Shown here piece by piece: positions 47,091 through 58,357 of a stretch of 64,000 bases of DNA. Source of the DNA: Caprimulgus europaeus (Eukaryota > Chordata > Aves > Caprimulgiformes > Caprimulgidae); contig OU015539.1 in the NCBI GenBank assembly GCA_907165065.1, positions 13,236,816 through 13,300,815 on the forward strand, in the 5' to 3' direction. The position numbers and the translations under genes are program-made. How positions within the stretch are numbered: the first letter of the stretch is position 1; each line of letters opens with the position of its first letter. The notes under the pieces are model-generated. The model searched no databases and was not told the DNA's origin. It saw only the letters and a list, made by a program, of their open reading frames with translations.

Positions 47091-50000
47091 CTGTTCCCTC
47101 CCTCTTTCTCCACAAATACCACTTAATTCTTACAATCCCTTTGAGGCATTCCTAGTATTGAAATAGATGTATTCCAAGAATATCAGCATTAATATTAGAT
47201 TTTTAGATTCAGATCACAATTTCTTTTTGTTGTTTTCATGTTCTTTAAATATTTGCTTAACAGCAATATCTGTGTACACAACAAAGGTAACAATAAGGTC
47301 TCCAGCGAAAGTGATCTAGTAAACTTGTTGCAGTGAAAGCTCTTCCTTTCCAAGCACAGACTAAGAAAAGACCTGGCACAGTTGTTCTCCAGACACACCA
47401 GCCAGCCAAGCCTTTCGGTACCTGTATTTCTTCCAAATAGTAACTGTGAACGCATTTCTATTGTCCAGAAACCTACCACGTATGACAGGCACCATAAATG
47501 AGCCTTAATAAAGGACATGATATGCTGCTCCACTCTTCATGTCCCTTTTATTCTTTTTTCACTAGAGAAAGACTTAATACTTCCAACAAAGCTGGGAAGG
47601 GCTTATGATGCTTCACAGCACACATACACAACTGTAAGAATTGACAGTCACTCACTGTCCTAAAGCTGAGCAGTACAAGAGTACAGAAACACTCAAGACC
47701 TTCAAGATGTAAACCATGTTAATAAATCTGGCTAGTATTAGCCACAAGCCCACACACGCTGCTCAAGCATCTCATGTGACTTCCAAGTTAGCCCTGGGTT
47801 CCTGGGCCATGGGTGGAACCAGCTAATCTCCTTACAAGCCGGGTGTTTACCATCCCGCTGGGTGGGTGGGAGCGCAGACACAGACACCTATGGCCTTTGA
47901 CAGCACCCTGCTGCTCGCCATCAGAACGCTGCTTCAAACATTTTGCAGGTATTGACAAGCAGGTCTGCAAATTTAACATTGCCTATCATTTGTACTAACC
48001 TACAGTATGATGAAATATAACTGATTGAAACACAGGAAAATCACATAATTACAATCCAGTCTGCAATCCTGTGGCATACTTGACACAGGCAGACACTTCT
48101 GCCTGCATGGATTCTTTTGCAGAACTCATAATTAACATGACTTCACCCATTATTTTTTTTCACCTTTCAATTCATTTCATATTTGAGTCAAAGCCAAGTT
48201 TTAATTATTAACTTTTGGACATGACTGATGTTGATGACCTTTCATTTCAAGTCAAGCAAGTTTATAGATTGCCTCTAGAGTAATTTAAATGCCCAGAGAG
48301 ATGAATCTTGAAATGTGTGAATCAACTACTGATTGAGTCAACATCACATTAACAACAAATTTATAAGTTGCAGGGAAAAAACAATGTTGTCATTGGATAG
48401 ACTGTCCTATAAATTATTACAAACCATTTCTACAGTATTAATTTTCCATGTAGGCTGACTCCTTTCTGCTTACCTGCAAAAGTAGATAAGCATGAACATC
48501 TTTATGCTCAGCTTCTGTGGGAGTTACTGGTGTGGGTGCAGCCAACAGAAGAACTCGTGCAGTGAAGAACTGCTGTTCAGCCAGCGAGCTGTCACACCAA
48601 ACAGGAGAAAGTGCTTGCAGCTAACCAGGCAAACAGCCAGGCATAGTTTACTCTATTTCGTAACATATTTCTGAAATACATCAATAGCTTCAAAATAGTT
48701 TCAGCATTGCCTTCTGTATATTTTTTAGATATTAGCTTTTAAAATTGGTTGGAAAAAGTATCAATGAATAGTCCAAGAAAATAAGTGCCATCAAATTTCT
48801 GCAAATAATATTATTGGAAGAAAAACACAGTATAATACAGACATAATTTGGAAGAATTAGGAACAATACCAACTAATCATACTGCACAAGCAATAGCATC
48901 CACGACAAGCTGGACACACACTAAACCTCAGAACAGCGGTAAAATCCTGGCTCTGCTGTAATCAGTGGCTGGGAGACTTTCATAAGGTCAAAATTTTACC
49001 CCCTCATACAGTTTAATTGGCATCTTAACCTCAGAACTCCTACAAAAGAATCACAGCGTGAGAGTGATTCTCTCAAATCTCATATCCTCCTTAGACTAGC
49101 ACCCGGGGAATGCACAAGTGCTCAGTTATTTAGTCAGAATACGATTCAGTAACTACCTTGAGCAGTTACGTCTGTGGCTACCATCAGTCAACACGAGAGC
49201 CTGTGCTCACAGAGACAGCTAAAGCGGCAGCTGGCATGACATCAGATTACATTGTATTTTCACTTTTCCTAGTAAAAGCTTGCAGACAAGAAAACTTTGA
49301 AACTAACAGTTAAATGGTCAGCAAACCAACAGACACGCTCTCATGTAGTGTCCTCCCTTCTACCTAGCTCACTAAAGACGAGGAATCGCAAGTTTCTCTG
49401 GAACTGAGTCAATATTTTTTTTCTGTCTTAATGAACTACCAGAGATAATTTATACTATCCAGTAGTAATACAGGCAGGAAAGGTTTTATTGTTAATGAAC
49501 ATCCTTTCAAGAACAGATCTAATAAATCAATGGTAAGTTAATAAGAAAAATGCCACAGAATCACTACAGATATTTTCAGTCATCAAAAGAACAGATAAAA
49601 GGATGAATACACTATTACATCACAGGATCATCACAGATTTCCATGAGTAATACAGGTTAAAGTAATCTGCTGATTCACAAATCCTTTTGATGCATATCAG
49701 GAGACACCATTAGGATTTTAACTCACAAAAAACATTCAAGTAACTTGAAATTAAAGGGGGGGGAACAACAAAAATAAAGTTTTGAAGACAAAGAAATCCT
49801 TAGAAAAGAGGACATTCCTGAAAAGTGAAATTTAATTCTATTTCCTTACTTTTGCAAAATCACAGTCTTTGCCTTCGAAATTGAAAATTAAATTTAAAAA
49901 TTCTCTGATCAAAGCACAATAAAATTGGAAATGTAAAAGACAACATTATTGTACCACATTATCTTAATTCAGGCTTGGAACTCACTTAACACTGTTCCTT

Positions 50001-50964
50001 TCTTTCTAAGTATTTAAAGATAGACGATTCTCCATGAACCTCCAAAATAAAATGTAAACTTCAAAAACTGTCTAAAATTAATTTGGAACTTTGCTATCTA
50101 ATAAAAATAATCTTGACTTTTAGAGACAATGAAATGTCACTAATGTCACAACGCGAACAGCAGCCTCAGTCAATTGTACATTCTTACAGATACCACGTGA
50201 ACCCATAAGCCAAATCTTGAAAGTCTGAAATGGAAACAATATAGTAGGTCCAAGCACTACCGTATAAGCATACTACTTTGGAAAAAGTATTTAAGGGGAG
50301 CTTTACACAAAAATATTATATAGCTCAATTGTTAAGCCATAACCAAGATGGTTAAAATAAAAACAATGCTCACATGCATAGCATCTGAATTTATCAATGG
50401 AGGCTGAAAACCCTCACGAGTCCTTTTTGAACGTATTTTACTTTGATGCAAAAACTTACACAATAATAGAGACAATGATCCACACTGTTCTAAATATGAA
50501 AGCAAATATAAGTTTTCCAGCATCCAACTTTCATCTAAGTATCAAGCCACACAGCTGAAGCAATAATACAACAGCTACAAAAACTGAATAAAACAACTTT
50601 CAAAAACTTTATTCCTCTGCTGTGTAAGACATATAACTTCAAAACATTTTCTCTTCATCAGCTTTTTAATGTTGAAGACAGATTTCAACATCTTAAGACA
50701 AATGCAATTCTGATTTATTATTCATTGAATTTAATGCATAATACAAAAAAGTGACTGTCAGAGGAAAATAACACAGACGGAGACCTTGCTGGGCTGCTGT
50801 GCGTGCCCTCGGACGGTGCGGGAGCACAGTGCTCTTTTCCCCTTTCAGTGCAATGGAGATGCTTTATCAACAACCTATACCATGGGAATGAATTTTTAAT
50901 CACATTTTCTTGCAAAATCACAGATGCCCAGAACAGAAATAAAGAATTATAGCTGGTATCCATC

Positions 50965-51478
50965 AAGTTCTCTCAGGGCTAGTGCATCCAGTTTTGGACC
51001 TCCTCACACAGGAGAGGCATTAACAAACTGAAGTGAGCTCAGCAGAGGGGCACCAAGATGGTCAGCAGGACCTGCTCTGAGGAGAGGAGGAGGGAGCTGG
51101 CCTTGCTCAGCCTGGACCAACAGCAACTTCAGGGTGACCTACCAGCAGCCTCCTGCAAGAGGTAATTAGGAAGGCTCTTCACATTGGCACATGATGGGAG
51201 GACAGCAGACAGTAGGCATGAATTGAAGCAAGAGAGCTTCAAACTGAATGTAGGAGAAGTTTTTGCACCTTGAGGATACAAAGATGTATCATGAGGATGG
51301 TGAAGCACTGCAAGAGGCTGCCCAGAGAGGCTGTGCAGTCTCCACCCGTAGAGGTTTTCAACACCAAAGTGGTGGAAGACCTGAGCAACACGGTCCGACT
51401 GCACCACCGACTGTTCTGAGCAGGAGGTTGCGCTAGAGACCTTCTAAGGTCTCACCTGAACCAAATTGTCCTACAGTC
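50965..51478 (+). mobile_element. CR1 LINE fragment, longer 3' part
   Basis: Plus strand, about 510 bp, old and diverged. Landmarks in order: CATCCAGTTTTGGACCTCCT, GAGGAGGGAGCTGGCCTTGC, AGAGGCTGCCCAGAGAGGCT, TAGAGGTTTTCAACACCAAA and GCGCTAGAGACCTTCTAAGG. Corresponds to the end of ORF2 and the 3' UTR; the coding part is broken. Confidence 0.93.
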
Positions 51479-53269
51479 ATAAGATTGAGTATAGCTCCTA
51501 TTTCTACCACAGCCAAAAAAGCGCAACCAAAACCAACCAAAAAAGTTTCACAGAATGTACCTTGCTAAAAGATTAATGTAAAAATATATTTGAGAAGTAA
51601 AAAACCAAATGGTAAACTTGTTTTTTCTTTCAACTTTGAGTAACACCATTAATTAATTTCTGCATCAAATAATTAAATCCAAAGTCCATTTACATTCTAC
51701 TAATAAATATTCCATGAAAGAGAATTTACACAGCCTGGGTTGCTGGGGTTATGTGTTTTTTACCTAACAGGATGTGTTCCAACCAAAGCCTTTCCTGCAG
51801 TTAAGGACATTCATGGGTCTCCCAGTTCCTCTCTAGTCCACTGCTTCATAACACTGTTGAGGTACTGACTATAATCCTACAAACCTCGTCCCCTTCCCAC
51901 ACCAGACACACAAAAAAACCCCCAAAACCCAAGGATACTAGCATTACATTGGCCGAAGTATTGTTTAATATGAAGAAACCACAATTCTCACAGTGCACAC
52001 CTATTCTTGTGAGTTGGCTGTTCATGTTTACTGGCATACGTATTAATAAAAGTTCCTTTATTAGTAGCAAACTGTTTCTGCCTACCTTGTGTTTAATTCT
52101 GAAACACTTCAAGCTCTATTCACATACAGCTTAAGCTAAAAATAAAAAATTACAGTAAAGTTATTTCCTTTTTAGTTATTACTAAGTAATTCAAATGTCT
52201 AAACTTTTCTGCTTTTAATAGTCATTATTTTACTCAATGTAGAAATCCAAGCAAACTGTTTTGAAAATGAACTATTTTGGTGTCTAATGCCAGAACTTTC
52301 TTTCCTAAACATAAACAAATGAACTAATTCTGAAGAAAGAAGGCAACTATTTTCAGTCATCCAGTGTCTCCTCCCCAAACCCACCACTATGTACTCAAAG
52401 CATATCAAGTCACAATATGGGTTAATATCAATTTACATTATCAGCATAAATTATGCTGCATTTACTATACTGAATGTCTAAGGATGTGAACCAAACATAA
52501 ATCAATTTTAAGAAAAAAAAAAACCTCTTATATAATCACATTCTGTGTTTAATGTCTTGAATCAACACACTGCACTATCAAAAGGTGAAAATTTGAGAAT
52601 AAAATACTAAAATAAAATACAAACAGACAGCTTTGAGAAGAATGGCGCTAAAAACAACCCAGCCTCGGGAAAAACATTTGTATCTTCTTAATGTCACTAA
52701 GTAGCCACACTAAGAGTGCCCAAGCAGCCAGCTCTGAAAAAGCCTAGGGTAGACACAGATGATGACAATATGAAATGTAGTGGCTAAGGAAAAGAGCACA
52801 AGGAACATGTAAAGAAACACATTTTCACTCTCTCTGTCTCAAAAATAGCTTTAGGTATTTTTAAAACTACTTTAAAAACACATTCTTAAAACTACTTTGT
52901 TGGCTTTCTATGAAGTGGTTGAGAGGTTTCTATCAGCAAACATCAATATGCATTATGGACAGCACCCAGTCATTTGGGGACAGCACGCACCTTCAAAATC
53001 AGATCTGAATTAGGCTCTGTGTGAAACCACATTATCCCCCTGGGAAAGACTAAAATTTCTTCTTTAAACACATGAAGAGTGCTATTATTTTTCAAAGTAA
53101 TTGGAAGCATGAAGCAACTACCAGCTTTCACAATAAGCCTGGAAGTCAACAGCCAAATATAACAGCCAAAATATCAACAGCCAAACCAGATGACATCAGG
53201 CTCCTTAACTCTGGTTCAGGGTGCAAGGCTGCAGCCAGGAGACAGCTCTTAGTACACGGCTAAATATAG

Positions 53270-53900
53270 CGGAGCTATGGGCACACTGCTCCTGCACCCC
53301 TTGAGCAGCACCTTACGGCTGCAGCCTTGGTCTGCTTTGTCTGGTTCTCGCCCTGTAGCTCCGCCGCACTGAAGCCCCCAGCAGAGCACCCCCTTCTCAC
53401 CAAGGTGAAGCCAGTGCAGGTAACCCCTTCAAGAGTACCAGGGCACTGCTGCTGCTGCTGCTGTATGGCCAGGGTTTCCACAGCCCCCCGGGCTCCACAG
53501 CAGAGCTCATAGAGCTGCATATCAGAGAAATACACCCTTAGATGAGACCTCAGCCAGAGGACCTGCAGGACACTCACCTTTGTAATGCAAGGACTAGTTC
53601 TCTGCCATCTCCCCAGAGTGGCCAGCGACCTGGGAGGACAGTCCTGTGCCAGTTCCCTTTCTGACCTCAAACCACCACTGCTGTTTGCTGCTGTCAAACA
53701 ACATGGCCAGAGCAGAGTGCAAGCACCACTCGGGGAACGCTCCCTTCGCATGTCTCACCGCTCGGCTGGCTTTCTTCCAGCAAGCCGACACACAGGTAAG
53801 GGCAACGCTGCAGCGAGAGAATCTGGCGGCAGGAGAGCTCTCACGTTGCTGACAAGGCCTGGGGTGAGGACAGGGAGCCCTGGCAGGATTAGAGCTTGAA
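53270..53900. other. GC-rich patch in the first visible intron
   Basis: A stretch of about 630 bp clearly richer in G and C, and in CpG, than the AT-rich surroundings, with five CTG units at about 53448-53463. Minus strand contains an ATG-started open frame (53751-53275) crossed by a consensus donor AAAG|GTGAGT at 53579-53574. It matches nothing I recognise. Could be an alternative first exon and promoter, a weak CpG island, or an old insertion. Confidence 0.45.
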
Positions 53901-54659
53901 AGAAATTCCAAAAACTTTTTCAGATCCTGCCTTAACTCCGTTCAATGCCAAGCAAGTCTCTATCAAGCATGTGACTGAAACTTGGCAGCTATGAAGGTGA
54001 AGTAACTTCATATGAAATAATATTTGTTCTTTAGGTAATTATTCAACAACACAGACGATGACAGAACGCCTTTGAAAAATGTGCATCTTCCACATAAGAG
54101 AACACTTTCTAATCTCTTGAAAATGTAGGAATTAAATAGTCCTTCAGTTTCAGGGAATTAAAAGGTTTTTTCCCTTACAGATGCAGCAAGATCAAAAATA
54201 AAGTGCTCCAAAGCACGTGAGTGAGCAGAGCCAGACTAAAAGCTAGACGCTCCAGTTAAGCTTAGAACAGTAAAAATGGTTTTATTTAATGCTAAGTTTT
54301 AAAATGCAAAAAACCCCCAAATGTAACATGATGAGTATTATATGCATATACATTTGATCAAGAGGATTACAAGCAGTTCAATACTTTTTCATGCTTTCAG
54401 TGTTTCTGTTGCATTTTAATTTACTAATTATAGAAAATGTAAAATGTTTTTTTTTAAATGCTTAGATAAGCTTAAATGGATAATGTAGCAATTGCATTAT
54501 TTGCAAAAGAAGATTCAGTGTTGTTTTGGGTTTTTTTGGAATGTTTTTGGTTTACATATTGATTATTCTGTAAAACTGAAATACCACCGGACAACAACAT
54601 TGCAAGGATGTTCTCAAGAACTCTTGGGATCTTCCCCTCTTCTCCAAAACTGTATTTAG

Positions 54660-54905
54660 AACCACAGAATGGTTTGGGTTGGAGGGACATTAAAGCTCAC
54701 CCAGTTCCAACCCCCCTTGCCATCAGCAGGGACACCTTCCACTAGACCAGGTTGCTCAAAGCCTCATCCAACCTGGCCTTGAACACTTCCAGGGAGGAGC
54801 AGCCACAGCTTCTCTGGGCAACCTGGGCCAGGGTCTCACCACCCTCACAGGAAAGAATTTTTTCCTCATATCTAATCTAAACCTACTCTCTTTCAGTTTA
54901 AAGCC
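54660..54905 (-). mobile_element. CR1 LINE 3' end, minus strand
   Basis: The plus strand shows the reverse complement of a CR1 3' end: ACAGAATGGTTTGGGTTGGA, CACTAGACCAGGTTGCTCAA, CCAACCTGGCCTTGAACACT and CCCTCACAGGAAAGAATTTT. Same strand as PLEKHA7, unlike the other four CR1 copies. Less diverged than those. Confidence 0.95.
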
Positions 54906-57130
54906 ATTAAGGAAGGTATTTGGCATTACATCAGTTGAAATCAAAGCTATGATTTATTTCTACCTGATTTGACAGTGTGCCACACTAAATTAAAAATTTT
55001 TAGCTTTAACTTCATGAAATATACCTAAGTTTATTCACTCTTCACTTTGCACAACTGTAAAATACGTTAACAACTCTTTTTCAAGCATCCTAACTGGCTT
55101 CCTAAGTAGTTACAAAGAGCAGAATAATTTGTCTGCACAGACATTTGGTCTTTCATTCTTCTGCATGAATTCTGCATGCTAGCAAAAAACCTGCAGCTTA
55201 TAGCAATAACCTCCAACAAATGAGGAAAAAGCTGCAGACCTGTTGTTTGGAAGTTGTTAGCTGTGACTGCTAAACTCACCTTCTCTGGGACTTTCTGATT
55301 ACAGAAAGTGAAAACATCCAAATAGGAAACAGCTCCTCTTAGAGAACAGTAAGGAACTGGACAAATTCTGAATTATTTCTTCTTGAGGATTTACATTCTG
55401 CATATAGAAACTAAATTTCAATTAATTTCTATTTTAGTTTCTCCCAATCAGCTATTGGAACTAATCAAGGTCACAAATCATTACTCTGAACATTTGCTGC
55501 CCATACTCATTTAATTCTAATAAAGTGACGAAGAAATTACACTTTTTCCTAATATGTAACTTAATAGACACTGCAATTACACTACTTGAAAAAAAGAATA
55601 AATCTACAAGTAGCACAGAAAAGAGTAAGACTTTAGAGTGACTAAGTTTTGCTCAGTAAGTCATTAGTGACTCACAGAGCGATTCTGTTTCAAGGTAAAA
55701 TTAATTAGTTTTGCATTATAAAGTTGAAAAAATTTCAATTCATCGAGTGATGACATTTTAGTTATTTCAGATACTGGATCAGGACTTGGAAATGTGTCTT
55801 TACAGAGAAATGGACTTGTCCCACAAGAAAAGAGAAAGAAGTGGGTAAATTTGTAAAACCTGAATTGCAGTAAGTTTTTCTGCATCATTAACAGATAAAA
55901 GAAGTTAACAGCTTTGGCACTACTACCTTGGGATTTGGGAGATCAGGATCCAGATGTTAGCCCTGAAGCAGATTTCTCATATGACCTTGTCGAGTAATCC
56001 TGGTTTTGTAAAATTGCCATTTATTAACATTTAAGACTTTCAAAAGGTGCCTACCAATTTAGAGCCTTTACCTCACTGACAGCTTTCAGGGTGCTACTGC
56101 AGTACATACAAGCTGCAACATTCCTTGTTTTTCAATAGTAGAAAGGACTACCTCGACATTCCCAAAGAATTCCAGCAAACTTAGGACTTTCTGAATCGAG
56201 CTAAACAAGACACATTGCTGCCTTCCAAGTTTAACTGTTTACGGATTTACAGAAAATCTCTTGCAACACATGGAAGTTTATTCTTTATAATATTTATATC
56301 CAACAGAAAATCTTCCATATTCTGAAGACAACATTTTGGCTACCTCAGTTATTCTTTTCACTTCAAGTACTAAGTGTATGGATGTGGGAAGAAAAAGATT
56401 GCTTTTTTGTCTAGTGTACTTTTTCACAGCTGTGAGATAACACCCTGTAAAACACGATAAAATTCTGTACAAACATAATAAAGCCCAAGGAATTATAATA
56501 ACCAGAAAGCAAATTTAGAAGAATTATTTGGCAAGATTAAATTGCCAGTGCAGTTCTTCAAAACTGAATCAATCAACACCATCCGAAAACTTGCATCTCC
56601 AAATGTAAGTCTCAAACTAAATTCACTCTGGGATTAACTTTCCTGTACTATTTAATTAAAATCCTTCTGCTCAATTACCTATTTCCTAGCTGCTAAATTA
56701 AACTTAATTCACCCAGGTACAACTTATAAATAACTGCACTGAAACATCCATTTCAGCCTAACATGCCCCAGAATACGTTTGCTTTTGTGGTATCACGTTC
56801 TGTCATCTTATTACTGCTCTTTGAAAACATTCTAAGAATCTACACCTAAATTAGTGATGCTAATACAATAGATTAAATTCCAGAAAGGATGAGTGGGAAT
56901 GTTCATTCATCTCAGAGTACAACACTAGAAAGACATAACTGCATTGTAATGCAAACTACTGTCAAATCAGAATAAAATAAGTGAAAATGCCTTGTTTCTG
57001 AATAAGAAGATGCTTTCTAGGAAAAAATAAAATTAACAAATTATTCTTATCTTATATGATGCCGACTTTGTTTTACATCCAGGATTCTGGAACTTGTATG
57101 TTATACGCCATGACCTTTAGTTTTAATACC

Positions 57131-57751
57131 TATCCTGGTTTTCAGCTGGAACAGAGCTGGGTTTCTTTCTAGTAGCTAGAATAGTGCTGTGTTTTGCTTT
57201 CAGCCTGGGACTTGTTATGAGAGACACTGAGAACATCCCAGTGTTTGCATTCTGTCGCTGGAAGTGAAGGACTTTGTGTTCTATTAGTCTACAAGCAAAA
57301 GATCTAAGGGGGTGAGGAATACTTAAATTAATAAGCTAAATTGGCACTTGGGTATGCCAATGTGACATTGCATAACATATCCCAGTATATTAGTGAGGGG
57401 CTCTTCCTCTTTTAGCTCTCTCTGGCTTTCTCTCGGGCTCTCGCTCTCCCGGGATTGCGGTTTCGGTTCGGGATTGTCGCTCCTCCGGGATCATTATCTG
57501 GGAACGGGCCGGGCTTGGTCAGCGATGGCACTGGGTGTCACTCATTTGCATATTTTGTTACTGTTATCATTATTGCTACTATTTTAATATTAAATCTTCT
57601 TTTATTTCTATTATTAAACTGTTCTTATCTCAACCTACAAGTCTCCTTACCCTTGCTCCCAGTCCTCTCCCCTGTCCCCTGGGGGTGGGGGCAGTGGGTG
57701 AATTGGCTGTGTTGGCTGCTGGCCAAGGGCCAGCCCAGTGAAACCATCACA
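57131..57751 (+). mobile_element. Avian endogenous retrovirus solo LTR, near complete
   Basis: About 621 bp, starting TATCCTGGTTTTCAGCTGGA (TG to TA change at the first bases) and ending CCATCACA. Related to the LTR at 26888: shared AGTGCTGTGTTTTG, ACTGTTATCATTATTG-type run, CTATTATTAAACTGTTCTTA and a 3' GGCTGCTGGCCAAGG. Flanked by ATACC (57126-57130) and GTACC (57752-57756), a probable 5-bp target-site duplication with one change. No internal viral genes. Confidence 0.87.
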
Positions 57752-58183
57752 GTACCTCAGAGTTTAACTATTCTCAGACAGCTCACAAATTCTGCAAATA
57801 CCATGTGCATATTCTACATTCCTTTGACATGAACAGGTTGTAGAGTAAGACGCTGTTTTCTTAAGACATGAAGAAAAAGCAGCTCAAACTTTTTGGCACC
57901 TGGAAATGTCTGGTCCTACATACCTTACATACCTATATACCTGTTCTCACTCTCAATTATTTCTGTTGACATGAATGTATAGATTCTTATACTTGATAGA
58001 AGTATCCAAGCATCACGTACAGTTCATAAACCAGGTGTTTCATACATTATTCTCACAATATTTTCAAGACAGCTAGAGATTTTATAATTGTAACTGCTCT
58101 TTGTGTTACGCTATCGTCAGTGGGAACAGTTGAGTAAAAAAGCAAGAGTGAGGATGCAGGAGCCATAAGGAACATGCAAGGAA

Positions 58184-58357
58184 ACAGGGGAAGGATGGGT
58201 GCAAAATGCCAAATGTCCACAACAAAATGAATTCTGAGGATAATTTTCCTGTAACACAACCAGAACTCTCATGAACCCTTTTTTCTTCCTCAACAGCAAT
58301 TGCATAGAATTCATTTTGTTGTGGACATTTGGCATTTTGCACCCATCCTTCCCCTGT
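58184..58357. repeat. Perfect 52-bp inverted repeat with 70-bp spacer
   Basis: Arm 58184-58235 is the exact reverse complement of arm 58306-58357 over 52 bases; the match breaks at both ends. Spacer 58236-58305 is not itself symmetrical. Not part of any mobile element I recognise. Confidence 0.95.

Noticed and set aside
53275..53911. Overlapping open frames on both strands taken as a gene.
   Set aside because: GC-rich sequence has fewer stops, so such frames are expected; no product recognised and no phase match to the neighbouring PLEKHA7 exon.
26888..57751. The two LTRs as the ends of one 30-kb provirus.
   Set aside because: They differ strongly from each other, the interval holds PLEKHA7 exons and unrelated repeats, and the second has its own probable target duplication.
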